From: Rhodovulum marinum
GTDB lineage: Bacteria; Pseudomonadota; Alphaproteobacteria; Rhodobacterales; Rhodobacteraceae
DNA length: 64,000 bases
Direction: 5' to 3'
Assembly (NCBI RefSeq): GCF_004343075.1
Contig: NZ_SLXP01000001.1
Location: 426,474-490,473 of the forward strand
Under the pieces are notes generated by a model. The model had not been told where the DNA came from and searched no databases. It worked only from the letters and a program-made list of their open reading frames with translations. A program made the position numbers and the translations under genes. This document shows, piece by piece, positions 18,431 through 29,602 of the stretch. Every line of letters begins with the position of its first letter. Positions within the stretch are counted from its first letter, which is position 1.

Positions 18431-21400
18431 ATGCTGGAGGAAGCCACCCGCGCGGCCGAAGGCGGTGGCCCCGCCCTGTTCGTGCGCCGGCCGATCCTGG
18501 CGCTGGTCGTCAGCGCGCTGATCGTTCTGGCGGGGTTCGCGGCGCTGTTCGGCGTCGAGATCCGCGAATTGCCAAACGTGGACCGGCCCGTCGTCACCGT
18601 CACGACGGAATTCCCCGGCGCCTCGCCCGAAACCATCGACCAGGAGATCACCGGCCGCATCGAGGGCGCGGTGGGCCGGGTCGCGGGTGTGCGCTCGATC
18701 TCGTCGAACTCGCGCTTCGGGCGCAGCAGGGTGACGCTGGAATTCAGTGAAAGCGTCGATATCGACGTGGCCGCGACCGATACCCGCGACGCGGTGGCCC
18801 GGATCGAAGGGCAACTGCCCGACGGCGCCGAGGACCCCGAGATCGTCAAGGCCGATGCCGATGCGCAGCCGGTCCTGCGTGTCGCGGTCACCTCGCGCAG
18901 CCGCAGCGCACAGGATTTGACGCGGATCGTCGAGGAGCGGGTCGAGGACCGGCTGATCTCGGTCGAGGGGGTGGCCGACCTGCGGGTCTATGGCGACCGC
19001 GAGCCGATCTTTCGCGTCGATATCGACCAAGCGGCGCTGGCGAGCCGCGGATTGACCCTGGCGGACATGGCGCGCGCGCTGTCGGACGCGGGGTTCAACG
19101 CGGCCGCGGGCGATCTGGAGGGCGCGCGGCAGTCGATCAACGTGCGCACCACCGCCATGGTCGCCTCGCCCGAAGCGTTCGAGGACCTGCGGATCGCCCC
19201 GAATGTCGAGGTGCGCGACGTTGCCCGCGTGACGCTGGGACCCGCGCCGAACGAGACGGTCCTGCGGGCCAACGGCCAGACCGGCATCGGGCTGGGCGTG
19301 ATCCGGCAGGCGGGGTCCAACACGCTGGACATCTCGCGCGATGTGCGCGCGGTGGTGGCCGAACTCGATCGCACATTGCCGGACGATATCAACATCTTCG
19401 TCACTTCCGACGACGCGGTTTTCGTCAATGGGGCCATCGTCGAGGTGCTGAAAACCCTGGGGCTGGCGACCGCGATCGTGGTGCTGGTGATCTTCGTGTT
19501 CCTGCGCGACCTGCGGGCGACGCTGATCCCGGGGCTGACCATGCCCGTGGCGCTGATCGGCACGCTGGCCGCGATCTACATCGTGGGCTTTTCGGTGAAT
19601 ATCCTGACGCTGCTGGCGCTGGTGCTGGCGACGGGCCTTGTGGTGGATGACGCCATCGTGGTGCTGGAAAACATCGTGCGTCGCCGGGGCGAGGGCATGG
19701 GGCCGCGCGCGGCAGCCGTTCTGGGCACGAAACAGGTTTTCTTTGCCGTCGTGACGACCACCGCGACCCTCGCCGCCGTCTTCGTTCCGCTGTCCTTCCT
19801 GCCGGGGCAGGCGGGCGGGCTGTTCCGTGAATTCGGCTTTACGCTTGCAATGGCGGTCGCGATCTCGTCGGTGGTGGCACTGACGCTTTGCCCCGTCCTG
19901 GCCAGCCGGATGCTTGGCGCCGATGCCGGCGCAGGTGGCCGCGGCCCGATTGCCTGGGCCGGGCGGGCGCTGGCCGGGGCCTATGCGCGCACGCTGCGCG
20001 GCGCGCTGGCGATGCCCGCCGTTGTGGTTCTGGCCGCGGCGCTTTTCGCGCTGACGGCGGTGTTGGTTGCGGGTGGTATCCGTCAGGAACTGACGCCCCG
20101 CGAGGACCGGGCCGTTGCACTGCTTCGGGTCAGCGCGCCGCAAGGTGTGTCCCTCGACTATACGCAAGCCAAGATGCGCGCGATCGAGGATGCGGTGGCG
20201 CCGCTGCGCGAGGCGGGCGAAATCACGTCGGTCTTCGCGATCGCGGGGTTCGGCGCGGATAACAGCGGCTTCATGGTGTTCCGGCTGGCCGATTGGGGCG
20301 ACCGCGCCCGCAGCCAGGACGAGATCGTCGGCGAGATCAACGGCAAACTGAGGCAGATCGTGGGTGTCCGCGCCTTCGCCATCCAGCCCAATTCGCTGGG
20401 TATTCGCGGTGCGGGCCGCGGGTTGCGCTTTGCGATCACCGGGGACAGCTATGAACGCCTTGCAGAGATGTCCGAAGCCCTGGTCGCCCGGATGGAAGAA
20501 GACCCCGCCTTCGGCGACGTCGACCTCGAATACGAAACGACCCAGCCGCAGCTTTTCGTCGAGATCGACCGCACGCGCGCCTCGGACCTGGGCATCGACA
20601 TCACAGGGCTGGGCGATGCGCTGAGGGCGGTGCTGAACGGGCGGACGGTGGGGTCGGTCTTCATCGGCGACCAGAGCTTTGACATCCAGATGCTGTCGAG
20701 TTCGAACCCAGTGAACGACCCGAGCGACCTGCAGAACATCTTCGTCCAGACAGCCCGGGGACAGATGGTGCCGATGTCCACCTTCGTGCGGCTGGAGGAA
20801 CGTGCCGTCGCGCCCGAACTGGACCGCGAGGACCAGAGCCGATCGGTCGAGATCTCGGCCAGCCTGACACCCGAACTGGCACTGGGGGACGCGCTGGCCC
20901 GGGTCGAGCAACTGGCCGGAGGCATCCTGGAGGAACAGAACCGCATCGTGCCGCTGGGCGAAGCCGCGACGCTGAACCAGACGAATTCCGGGCTGGCCAT
21001 CATCTTCGGCTTTGCCATCGCGGTGGTGTTCCTGGTGCTGGCCGCGCAGTTCGAGAGCTTCGTCTCGGCCATCGTAGTAATGGCGACCGTGCCGCTGGGG
21101 CTGGCCTGCGCGGTCTTCGCGCTGTTGTTCACCGGGCTCAGCCTGAACGTCTATTCGCAGATCGGGCTGGTGATGCTGATCGGGATCATGGCCAAGAACG
21201 GCATCCTGATCGTCGAATTCGCCAACCAGCTGCGCGACGGCGGGGCCGAGATTCGCGACGCGATCTTCGACGCCTCGACGATCCGCCTGCGGCCGGTGAT
21301 GATGACCATGACCTCGACTGTGCTGGGCGGCGTGCCGCTGATCCTGTCCTCGGGCGCGGGTGCCGAGGCGCGCGAGGCTTTGGGCTGGGTCATCGTCGGC

Positions 21401-21535
21401 GGGCTGGGGCTTGCCACGCTGTCGACATTGTACCTGACCCCGGTGGCTTACCTGCTGCTCGCCCGGTTCTCCAAGCCGCGGGCAGAGGAAACCCGCCGGC
21501 TTGCACGCGAACTGGAAGAGGCGCTGGCCGGCTGA
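18431..21535 (+). CDS. Efflux RND transporter permease (AcrB/MexF-like, HAE1-type)
   Basis: Proton-driven inner-membrane efflux pump, 1034 aa. It has the RND topology: TM1 near residues 20-40, a large periplasmic loop, TM2-6 around 340-480, a second loop, and TM8-12 around 860-1020. TM4 contains LVVDDAIVVLENIVRR near residue 410, with the paired Asp of the proton relay. FPGASPETIDQEIT and GIMAKNGILIVEFANQLRDG are family motifs. It follows its adaptor by 10 bases. The substrate is not predictable from the sequence. Confidence 0.94.
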   Translation: MLEEATRAAEGGGPALFVRRPILALVVSALIVLAGFAALFGVEIRELPNVDRPVVTVTTEFPGASPETIDQEITGRIEGAVGRVAGVRSISSNSRFGRSRVTLEFSESVDIDVAATDTRDAVARIEGQLPDGAEDPEIVKADADAQPVLRVAVTSRSRSAQDLTRIVEERVEDRLISVEGVADLRVYGDREPIFRVDIDQAALASRGLTLADMARALSDAGFNAAAGDLEGARQSINVRTTAMVASPEAFEDLRIAPNVEVRDVARVTLGPAPNETVLRANGQTGIGLGVIRQAGSNTLDISRDVRAVVAELDRTLPDDINIFVTSDDAVFVNGAIVEVLKTLGLATAIVVLVIFVFLRDLRATLIPGLTMPVALIGTLAAIYIVGFSVNILTLLALVLATGLVVDDAIVVLENIVRRRGEGMGPRAAAVLGTKQVFFAVVTTTATLAAVFVPLSFLPGQAGGLFREFGFTLAMAVAISSVVALTLCPVLASRMLGADAGAGGRGPIAWAGRALAGAYARTLRGALAMPAVVVLAAALFALTAVLVAGGIRQELTPREDRAVALLRVSAPQGVSLDYTQAKMRAIEDAVAPLREAGEITSVFAIAGFGADNSGFMVFRLADWGDRARSQDEIVGEINGKLRQIVGVRAFAIQPNSLGIRGAGRGLRFAITGDSYERLAEMSEALVARMEEDPAFGDVDLEYETTQPQLFVEIDRTRASDLGIDITGLGDALRAVLNGRTVGSVFIGDQSFDIQMLSSSNPVNDPSDLQNIFVQTARGQMVPMSTFVRLEERAVAPELDREDQSRSVEISASLTPELALGDALARVEQLAGGILEEQNRIVPLGEAATLNQTNSGLAIIFGFAIAVVFLVLAAQFESFVSAIVVMATVPLGLACAVFALLFTGLSLNVYSQIGLVMLIGIMAKNGILIVEFANQLRDGGAEIRDAIFDASTIRLRPVMMTMTSTVLGGVPLILSSGAGAEAREALGWVIVGGLGLATLSTLYLTPVAYLLLARFSKPRAEETRRLARELEEALAG

Positions 21536-21628
21536 GGCACGGCCGGCACGGCGCATAAGCCGGCAAGCCCTCTTGGTGCGTTCTGGGGGGGGGACGCCGG
21601 GCGCGAGGCCGTCCGCATCTTGGGGCGA

Positions 21629-21649
21629 ACGGCCCGCCCGCTGGGCGGG
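21629..21649. terminator. Bidirectional hairpin between the RND permease and monooxygenase genes
   Basis: A perfect 9-base-pair stem GGCCCGCCC/GGGCGGGCC with a 3-base loop, in the 125-base gap between the convergent stops at 21535 and 21661. No T-tract follows. The position argues for a shared terminator. Confidence 0.55.
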
Positions 21650-21660
21650 CCGCTTGCCGC

Positions 21661-23460
21661 CTAGTTCAGGTGATGGGGCGGATGGAGCCCGTAGACCGGC
21701 GTGTCGATCCCCTCCATCCGCGCCTTGAGCTGCAGCGACAGGTACTGCGAGTAATGGCGCGACTGGTGCAGGTTACCGCCGTGGAACCACAGCGCCTCCT
21801 GGCAGGTCGGCTTCCACATGTTGCGCTGTTCGCCCTCCCATGGGCCGGGGTCCTTCGTGGTGTTCGAGCCGAGCCCCCAGCACTTGCCCACCTTGTCGGC
21901 CACGTCCTGTCCGATCAGGTCGGCCGCCCAGCCGTTCATCGACCCATAGCCCGTGGCCCAGACGATCACGTCGGCCGTCAGTTTCGTGCCATCCTCGAGG
22001 ATGACGCCGTCCTCGACCACCTCGGTGACCTGGCCATGGGCCAGCTTTATCTCGCCGTCGATGATCAGCTGGCTGGCGCCCACGTCGATGTAATAGCCCG
22101 AGCCACGGCGCAGATATTTCATGAACAGCCCCGAGCCGTCATCGCCCCAGTCGAGCCGGAACCCGGCCTTTTCCAGCCCATCGTAGAAGTCCTTGTCGAT
22201 CTCCTTCATCTGCTCGTAGAGCGGGATCTGGAACTCGTGCAGGATGGCATAGGGGATCGAGGCGAAGATCATGTCGGCCTTCTGGGTCGTCATGCCGTTC
22301 TGCACCGCTTCCTCGGAATAAAGCGCGCCCAGGCCGATCTCCATCAGCGTGTCGGACCGTACGATATGCGTCGTCGAGCGCTGCACCATTGTGACATCCG
22401 CCCCCGCCTCCCAAAGCGCGGCCGAGATGTCGTGGGCGGAGTTGTTGGACCCCACGACCACGGCCTTCTTGCCCGCATAGGCGTCCGGGCCGGGATGCTT
22501 CGAGGAATGGTGCTGGTCGCCCCTGAATTTCTCCATTCCGGGGATTTGGGGCATGTTGGCCTTGCCCGACATGCCGGTGGCCAGCACCAACTGTTTGGGC
22601 TTCAGCACGACCTCTTCGCCGTCGCGGTCCACGACGACGGTCCATTCTTTCTTGGTCTCGTCGTATCTCGCGGACTTGCAGGTGGTGCGCGTCCAGTAGT
22701 TCAGCTCCATCACCTTGGTATACATCTCCAGCCAGTCGCCGATCTTGTCCTTGGGGCTGAAGACCGGCCAGTTCGGCGGGAACGGCAGGTAGGGCAAGTG
22801 GTCGTACCAGACCGGGTCGTGCAGGCAGAGCGACTTGTACCGGTTCCGCCAGCTGTCGCCGGGGCGGTCGTTCCTTTCCACGATGATCGTGGGCACGCCC
22901 AGCTGGCGCAGCCGCGCGCCCAGCGCGATGCCGCCCTGCCCGCCGCCGACGATCACCACGTAGGGCTGTTTCGTGTAGCCGAGGGTGCGCGCCTCCTCCT
23001 CGCGCTCCTCCGCCCAGGTCTTGCGGTTCTTCGCCGCCCCATGCCTGGCGCCCAAGGGACGTTCGAAGCCCAGCGGTTCCTCGAACCCCTTGAGTTCGGT
23101 CATCGAGGTGAGCAGCGTCCAGATCTTGCCGTCCTTGAGACGGACAAGACCGTAACCGCGCGCCACGTCCGTTTCGAACTCGATCCAGGCGGTGATCAGG
23201 CCGTCGGCCTCTTCAGGCGTTTCGCCGGCGGCGATGGTCCAGCCGGTCGGGCGGATGGCAGAGAGCTGCGCCCCCAGCATGTCGCGGATCTGGTCCTTGC
23301 CCTCTAGCGTGGCGATGTTCCAGGTAAAGGTGACAAGGTCGCGCCAGTAGCAGTCGTCCTGGAACTGCGCGACGGCGCGCTCGATATCGCCTTTCTCCAG
23401 CGCGTCGCCGAACTCGGACAGGACATGCGTCACCGTATCGACAGTGGTCGTGTCGAGCAT
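21661..23460 (-). CDS. Flavin-containing monooxygenase-like protein with N-terminal NTF2-like domain
   Basis: NAD(P)H/FAD-dependent class B monooxygenase-like protein, 599 aa. Residues 1-125 resemble an NTF2/SnoaL-type alpha-beta cone (GDALEKGDIERAVAQFQDDC, YGLVRLKDGKIWTLLTSM). From about residue 168 comes the FAD Rossmann motif VVIVGGGQGGIALGARLRQLG. The FMO identity motif appears as FRGDQHHSSKH near 313, and the NADPH Rossmann motif VVVGSNNSAHDISAAL near 337. The last position of the FMO motif is His rather than the usual Trp/Tyr. DVIVWATGYGSMNGW matches the conserved ATG motif of these enzymes. GGGAGGAG precedes the ATG. The gene stands alone; the substrate is unknown. Confidence 0.85.
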   Translation of the reverse strand: MLDTTTVDTVTHVLSEFGDALEKGDIERAVAQFQDDCYWRDLVTFTWNIATLEGKDQIRDMLGAQLSAIRPTGWTIAAGETPEEADGLITAWIEFETDVARGYGLVRLKDGKIWTLLTSMTELKGFEEPLGFERPLGARHGAAKNRKTWAEEREEEARTLGYTKQPYVVIVGGGQGGIALGARLRQLGVPTIIVERNDRPGDSWRNRYKSLCLHDPVWYDHLPYLPFPPNWPVFSPKDKIGDWLEMYTKVMELNYWTRTTCKSARYDETKKEWTVVVDRDGEEVVLKPKQLVLATGMSGKANMPQIPGMEKFRGDQHHSSKHPGPDAYAGKKAVVVGSNNSAHDISAALWEAGADVTMVQRSTTHIVRSDTLMEIGLGALYSEEAVQNGMTTQKADMIFASIPYAILHEFQIPLYEQMKEIDKDFYDGLEKAGFRLDWGDDGSGLFMKYLRRGSGYYIDVGASQLIIDGEIKLAHGQVTEVVEDGVILEDGTKLTADVIVWATGYGSMNGWAADLIGQDVADKVGKCWGLGSNTTKDPGPWEGEQRNMWKPTCQEALWFHGGNLHQSRHYSQYLSLQLKARMEGIDTPVYGLHPPHHLN

Positions 23461-23604
23461 GGGTCTCCTCCCTTGATGGTTCCCGCTGGAAAGCGTGCAA
23501 CCAAGGGTGTGACCCTGCCAAGCGCGACCATGGTCGGACCCGGGGTTGGGCGGAACCCCGCGCGCCGGGATGTTCCGGCGAGAGGCGCCAGTGCCGGGCC
23601 AGGT

Positions 23605-24228
23605 TCAGGCGGTCTCGGCCAGCCCTCCGACCAGGCAAAGTTCGGCGGCGATCTCGTCCACGCCTTGCCCGTGACGTAACGCGGCAAAGATGAACTTGCC
23701 CTCGCCCCGCATCCGTTTCGCATCACGCTCCATCACCGACAGATCCGCGCCGACATGGGGGGCGAGGTCGGTCTTGTTGATGATCAGCAGATCGGATTTC
23801 GTGATCGCGGGGCCGCCCTTGCGGGGAATTTCCTCGCCCGCGGCGACGTCGATCACGTAAAGCGTCACGTCGGCCAGTTCGGGGCTGAACGTGGCCGACA
23901 GGTTGTCGCCGCCCGACTCGATCAGCACCACGTCGAGATCGGGAAACCTTTCGGTCAGCTCCGCGATGGCGGCGAGGTTGATCGAGGCATCCTCGCGGAT
24001 CGCCGTATGCGGGCAGCCGCCGGTTTCCACACCCTTGATCCGCTCGGCGGGCAGCACCTGCATCCGCATCAGCGCCTCGGCATCCTCTTGCGTGTAGATG
24101 TCGTTGGTGACGACGGCGACCGAGAAGCGCGGGGACAGCGCGCGGGCGAGTGCCGCGGTCAGCGTGGTCTTGCCGGCGCCCACCGGGCCGCCGATGCCCA
24201 CGCGGAGGGGGCCGTTGGGGGAAGTCAT
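23605..24228 (-). CDS. ureG: Urease accessory GTPase UreG
   Basis: SIMIBI GTPase of 207 aa that drives nickel delivery into apo-urease with UreD, UreE and UreF. The P-loop [19 protein letters not shown] is at residues 12-30, followed by [17 protein letters not shown], the nickel-binding CPH in [20 protein letters not shown], and the nucleotide motif IINKTD. ATG 24228 overlaps the ureF stop. Last gene of the urease operon. Confidence 0.97.
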   Translation of the reverse strand: MTSPNGPLRVGIGGPVGAGKTTLTAALARALSPRFSVAVVTNDIYTQEDAEALMRMQVLPAERIKGVETGGCPHTAIREDASINLAAIAELTERFPDLDVVLIESGGDNLSATFSPELADVTLYVIDVAAGEEIPRKGGPAITKSDLLIINKTDLAPHVGADLSVMERDAKRMRGEGKFIFAALRHGQGVDEIAAELCLVGGLAETA

Positions 24229-24872
24229 GTGCGGAAAAGCCTCGAATACTGGGTTTCGTGATGCATCGACGCGATGTCGGCGAGAAAGGCGGTGCTGGAC
24301 AGATCGTCCGGCGTTTCGGCCGTCGCCGCCTCGGCCACGGTTTCGCAAAGCGGTGTCAGCGCGGTCAGGACCCGTTGCCCGTCGGTCTGGCCGATGGGGA
24401 TCAGCCGGATCGCCGCCGAAACAAGGTTCGACGTGAAGGCGTGAAGGTACATCCGCGCCGTCAGGACCAACGGCAGGTCGTGCAGCCGCGCGGCCCGGCC
24501 CAACGCGACCGGATAGGTCAGCGCGGGCAGGTCAGCGGGCCAGACATCGGCGGTGACCTTGGCGAAGGCGGCACCCTGGGCGGTGGTTTCCAGAAGCCGT
24601 TCGGCCGAGGGCTGGAAGGCGCGGGCCAGCGCGTCGACACCGGCCAGCGCCTCGGCCCCCGGCGCATTGAACGCCGCCGCGAGGAAGATCGCGTCTGCCC
24701 GGCCCGCCCCATGCGCCAGAACATCGGCCAGCCAGTCCCGCAAGGCGGCGGCATCCGCCACCTCGCCCGCCGCAACCGCCCATTCCAGCCCGTGGCTGTA
24801 GCTGAACGCCCCAACCGGGTAGGCGGGCGACAGCCACTGGGCCAGCTTCAGAACCTGTGCATCAGTGGGCAT
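24225..24872 (-). CDS. ureF: Urease accessory protein UreF
   Basis: All-helical chaperone (215 aa) that couples UreG to the urease-UreD complex. [22 protein letters not shown] near residue 12 is the family signature, and [14 protein letters not shown]-like text near residue 165 ([12 protein letters not shown]) is the C-terminal UreG-contact region. I start at ATG 24872. The in-frame extension further upstream is a Thr/Met-rich readthrough of the histidine tail of ureE. It overlaps ureE by 11 bases and ureG by 4. Confidence 0.95.
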   Translation of the reverse strand: MPTDAQVLKLAQWLSPAYPVGAFSYSHGLEWAVAAGEVADAAALRDWLADVLAHGAGRADAIFLAAAFNAPGAEALAGVDALARAFQPSAERLLETTAQGAAFAKVTADVWPADLPALTYPVALGRAARLHDLPLVLTARMYLHAFTSNLVSAAIRLIPIGQTDGQRVLTALTPLCETVAEAATAETPDDLSSTAFLADIASMHHETQYSRLFRT

Positions 24873-25392
24873 GGTCGTGGTCATGGCCATGGTGATGGTG
24901 GCCGTGCCCGTGGTCGTGATCGTGCCCATGCTCGTGGTCGTGACCGTGCGAATGGCCATGCGTGCGCCCGTGCCCATAGGCCCCGCCCTCGGGCGTGAAG
25001 GGTTCGGTCACTTCGGCGACCGTCGCACCGATCTTTTCCAGCATGTCGCGCATGACGTGGTCGCGCTGGATCAACAGGCGCCGGGCGTCGATCTGACAGG
25101 GGGTGTGGCGGTTGCCGATATGCCAGGCGATCCGCGGCAGGTCGGGGCCGGAAACCTCGAGCAGCGGTTCGTCGGCGGCCTTGACCCTTATGGTCAGACC
25201 GTCCTCGAGGCACAGCACGTCCCCCTCGTTCAGCGAGGTTGTCTTGGGAAGGTCCAGAAGGAAGGCAAGACCGCCGTCGGTGACAAGACGTTTGCGCCGC
25301 AGGAACCGTTCGTCATAGGTCAGCGTCACGCAATCGTCGGCGCGCCCCGCGATGGCTGGGCGCAGTTCGCGGACCACGGGCAGCGTGCTCAT
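24862..25392 (-). CDS. ureE: Urease accessory nickel metallochaperone UreE with histidine-rich tail
   Basis: Nickel-binding metallochaperone, 176 aa. The N-terminal beta domain contains VTLTYDERFLRRKRLVTDGG. The central ferredoxin-like domain contains IAWHIGNRHTPCQIDARRLL, with the conserved dimer-interface nickel His. The last 40 residues are dominated by alternating His with Gly/Asp (for example [19 protein letters not shown]), a strong nickel-storage tail like that of Klebsiella UreE. The His codons produce a simple-sequence CATGG/CATCA pattern at 24870-24970. Confidence 0.96.
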   Translation of the reverse strand: MSTLPVVRELRPAIAGRADDCVTLTYDERFLRRKRLVTDGGLAFLLDLPKTTSLNEGDVLCLEDGLTIRVKAADEPLLEVSGPDLPRIAWHIGNRHTPCQIDARRLLIQRDHVMRDMLEKIGATVAEVTEPFTPEGGAYGHGRTHGHSHGHDHEHGHDHDHGHGHHHHGHDHDHAH

Positions 25393-25417
25393 GCGCGCCC
25401 CCCGGCCCCTGCGGGCC

Positions 25418-25642
25418 TCAGCAGAACAGGTCGCGGAAGACGTAGCCCGGGATGTCGTCCCGTGTCAGGCCCATGCGCGCCAGTTGCGCGTCGGAACAGG
25501 CATTCAGGGCCTGAATTTCGCGCATCCTCGATCGGCGCAGCGTGTAGGCGTTGACGCCCAGACCAAGCCCCGCAAAGAACAGGTCCAGTCGCTCGGACAT
25601 GCCACCTGGCGCGGTCTTGAGCGTCATGTACGGCGTTCCCAT
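25418..25642 (-). CDS. DUF1127 domain protein inside the urease operon
   Basis: Small basic protein of 74 aa whose second half fits DUF1127: REIQALNACSDAQLARMGLT followed by RDDIPGYVFRDLFC. DUF1127 proteins are short Arg-rich helical hairpins; some act in RNA turnover or phosphate and stress responses in alphaproteobacteria. GAGGAG lies just upstream of the ATG at 25642. The 146-base gap after ureC contains an AT-rich TATTTT box and a GCACA/TGTGC inverted repeat (25759-25770), so a separate promoter is possible. Its link to urease is only positional. Confidence 0.8.
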   Translation of the reverse strand: MGTPYMTLKTAPGGMSERLDLFFAGLGLGVNAYTLRRSRMREIQALNACSDAQLARMGLTRDDIPGYVFRDLFC

Positions 25643-25788
25643 CGGAAATCTCCTCGTGGTTCACAAGAAGTCTCCTCCCATGGGCGTTAAAATAGGGCTT
25701 ATGCCGCACACGGCCCAATGACAGCTTCGTATCGCCCCTACCTTGTTGCTGCGGTGCAGCACATTTGTGCGCCTGTCCCATTTTCCCC

Positions 25789-27498
<1,710 letters not shown>

Positions 27499-27511
27499 GG
27501 GCGGTTCCCTG

Positions 27512-27880
27512 TCAGTTCACGAGCGCGCGCAGGTCTTCGGTCCGGCGCTGGGTCAATCGGGTCAGGCAGTTGGAATAGACGAGGGGCGCGATGGAGCCCC
27601 CCTCGAACAGCGCGACCTCGGCGGCACAGGCCGCGTCGCGGAAGTCGATCCATTTGCGTTGCGCATCCAGCAGCCGGGCACCCACGCCGGCCGAGTCCAT
27701 CTGCGGCTTGACGACCGACCAGACGGCGTTCAGCTCGGCATCGGCGATGCCATGGGCCGCCGCCGCACAGTCGTTCATTTCAAGCTGGGTCTGGCCCGGG
27801 CAGGCCGCAACGGCCGACACGGGTGCCCCGGCCAGAACGGCAAGCATCGCCGCCAGTCGCCGGCCGGGCAGACGGCTCAT
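27512..27880 (-). CDS. DUF1311 (LprI-like) secreted protein in the urease operon
   Basis: Exported protein of 122 aa. An N-terminal signal peptide ([18 protein letters not shown]) is followed by a DUF1311/LprI-type domain: [21 protein letters not shown] and [19 protein letters not shown], with four cysteines that would form disulfides in the periplasm. Some LprI proteins inhibit lysozyme, but most are uncharacterised. It overlaps the preceding small gene by 4 bases and ends just before ureC, so it is cotranscribed with the urease genes. Confidence 0.8.
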   Translation of the reverse strand: MSRLPGRRLAAMLAVLAGAPVSAVAACPGQTQLEMNDCAAAAHGIADAELNAVWSVVKPQMDSAGVGARLLDAQRKWIDFRDAACAAEVALFEGGSIAPLVYSNCLTRLTQRRTEDLRALVN

Positions 27881-28353
27881 TTCTTCGGCTCCTGGGACCC
27901 GCTGCCCGGCAGCGGCGGCGGCGCCGAGGGTTTGCGCCGGGCACGGCTGCCGCTGCGCGGGGCGCTGGCCGATGGCTTGCGCCGAGGCGCGGGCGTTGAC
28001 CGTTTGCGCACCCCGGCAGCCTTGGGCGCGGGGTCGGCTTCGGCCCTGGGCATCTCGGCTGGCTCGGGCACCGGTTTTGCAGCCACCACGACCTGCGGAC
28101 GCGCCCGCGGCACCTCTGCCTCGGCGCCACCGGCCTCCAGATCCAGTTCGCCCGCCTCATCGCCCTTGCCGATCGCCGCATCGGCGGTCAGCGGGTCGAT
28201 GCCACCGGCACGCAGCATCAACCCAAGCCAAGGGTTGGCGCGCAGCATGGCATCGGTGACGATCTGCACCATGCGGATCTGCTGGTCGACCATCCAGGAT
28301 GCCATCCAGAACGGCGCGGCAGGGGAATAAAGCGGCGGGGGCGAGCTTGTCAT
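27877..28353 (-). CDS. Hypothetical protein with helical N-terminus and Lys/Pro/Ala-rich tail, in the urease operon
   Basis: Protein of 158 aa that I do not recognise. Residues 10-50 form an amphipathic, Trp/Met-rich segment (PFWMASWMVDQQIRMVQIV, then RANPWLGLMLRAGG). Residues 85-158 are disordered and basic, with repeats such as RKPSAPP and RRKPSASAP. The N-terminus has a phasin-like or polymer-binding look, but this is only an impression. It lies between ureB and DUF1311, with a 4-base overlap to the latter, so it is translated with the operon. Confidence 0.7.
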   Translation of the reverse strand: MTSSPPPLYSPAAPFWMASWMVDQQIRMVQIVTDAMLRANPWLGLMLRAGGIDPLTADAAIGKGDEAGELDLEAGGAEAEVPRARPQVVVAAKPVPEPAEMPRAEADPAPKAAGVRKRSTPAPRRKPSASAPRSGSRARRKPSAPPPLPGSGSQEPKK

Positions 28354-28381
28354 CGGTCATCCTCCTTGGTCTGCGATTGGT

Positions 28382-28687
28382 CTAAAGATCGCCCATCACG
28401 TGACCGTTGAAGCCGAAGACACGGCGGGCGCCGGCGATGGGGATCAGCGCGACCTCACGTTTCTGCCCGGGTTCGAAGCGGACGGCGGTGCCCGCGGCGA
28501 TGTCCAGGCGCATGCCATGCGCCGCGGCCCGGTCGAAATCGAGCGCCGGATTCGTCTCGGCGAAATGGTAGTGGCTGCCGACCTGCACCGGCCGGTCGCC
28601 GGTATTCGCCACCATCAAGGTGATGGCCGCGCGGTCCGCGTTCAAGGCCAGGCTGCCTGCAGCGGGGAAAAGCGCTCCGGGAATCAT
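28382..28687 (-). CDS. ureB: Urease subunit beta UreB
   Basis: Structural beta subunit of urease, 101 aa, beginning [19 protein letters not shown], the usual UreB N-terminus. [21 protein letters not shown] and [18 protein letters not shown] are the family core. A GTG at 28702 overlaps the hupE stop but would add five residues not typical of UreB, so ATG 28687 is preferred. Separate from ureA, as in other alphaproteobacteria. Confidence 0.97.
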   Translation of the reverse strand: MIPGALFPAAGSLALNADRAAITLMVANTGDRPVQVGSHYHFAETNPALDFDRAAAHGMRLDIAAGTAVRFEPGQKREVALIPIAGARRVFGFNGHVMGDL

Positions 28688-28698
28688 GGCGCGCGCCC

Positions 28699-29274
28699 TC
28701 ACCCGGCCAGCATCAGCGTCGAACCGGCCGCGGCGACGGCGACACCCGCGCCCCGGGCCAGCAGCCCGCCGCCAACCCGCGCCAGGGCCAGTCCAGCCAA
28801 AACGCCCACGCCGTGCAGCAGCGCGGTCGCCAAGGCAAAGCCGCCCATGTAACCCAGCGCCGCCGCGCCGCCCATCTCGGCGCCGTGGGCGTGACCATGG
28901 AACAGCGCCAGCACGCCAACCACCGCAGCCCCCGCCGGCAGGGGCATGCGGATCGCAAGCGCCACCAGAAGGCCGAGAACCAGCACCGAGGCGACGATCA
29001 TCGGCTCGACAAGCGGCAACGCCAGCCCCGCGAGTGCCAGCCCGAAGCCAAGCGTCATCGCCCCCACGAAGGCTACGGGTAGCGCCGAGAGTGCGCGCCC
29101 GCCCATCGTGACCGCCCAGAGGCCCACGGCCACCATGGCGAGGATGTGATCGGCGCCGAAGACCGGGTGGCTGAAGCCCGCGGCGAAAGAGCCGTGGGCG
29201 ACCGGATCGAGATGGGCCAGCGCAGGGTTTGCAGCGATCAGCGCGGGGACGAAGGCAAGGGCAAGGCGTTTCAT
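28699..29274 (-). CDS. hupE: HupE/UreJ family nickel-transport membrane protein
   Basis: Inner-membrane protein of 191 aa with a signal-like first helix and about six further hydrophobic segments. The HupE/UreJ signature [19 protein letters not shown] is at about residues 36-55. The histidine-rich [11 protein letters not shown] segment is near residue 125. HupE/UreJ proteins are secondary permeases that bring in nickel. Its position between ureA and ureB ties nickel supply to urease synthesis. Start and stop are coupled within the operon. Confidence 0.92.
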   Translation of the reverse strand: MKRLALAFVPALIAANPALAHLDPVAHGSFAAGFSHPVFGADHILAMVAVGLWAVTMGGRALSALPVAFVGAMTLGFGLALAGLALPLVEPMIVASVLVLGLLVALAIRMPLPAGAAVVGVLALFHGHAHGAEMGGAAALGYMGGFALATALLHGVGVLAGLALARVGGGLLARGAGVAVAAAGSTLMLAG

Positions 29275-29298
29275 CGCTTGGGTCTCCTCGGGTGGTAT

Positions 29299-29601
29299 TC
29301 AGCGGATCGGGTTATGCACGGTCACAAGCTTGGTGCCGTCGGGGAAAGTGGCCTCGACCTGCACCTCGTGGATCATCTCGGGCACGCCCTCCATGCACTG
29401 GTCGCGGGTGATCACCTGGGCGCCCGCCTCCATCATGTCGGCCACGCTGCGGCCATCGCGGGCGCCTTCGACCACCGCATCGGTGATCAGCGCGATGGCC
29501 TCGGGGTGGTTCAGCTTGACGCCGCGCGCCAGCCGCTTGCGGGCGACCTCGGCGGCCATCGCGACCAGAAGCTTGTCCTTTTCGCGGGGGGTCAGTTGCA
29601 T
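29299..29601 (-). CDS. ureA: Urease subunit gamma UreA
   Basis: Gamma structural subunit of urease, 100 aa, normal length. [20 protein letters not shown] and [20 protein letters not shown] are the classical N-terminal signature, and [12 protein letters not shown] closes it. It begins one base after the ureD stop, so it is translationally linked to ureD. Confidence 0.98.
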   Translation of the reverse strand: MQLTPREKDKLLVAMAAEVARKRLARGVKLNHPEAIALITDAVVEGARDGRSVADMMEAGAQVITRDQCMEGVPEMIHEVQVEATFPDGTKLVTVHNPIR

Positions 29602-29602
29602 G

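Noticed and set aside
18362-21556. 1064-codon minus-strand frame opposite the first RND permease
   Set aside because: Same shadow character, with no start region or family motif.
24870-24970. Simple repeat of CATGG/CATGA units
   Set aside because: It is the codon pattern of the UreE histidine tail, not an independent repeat element.
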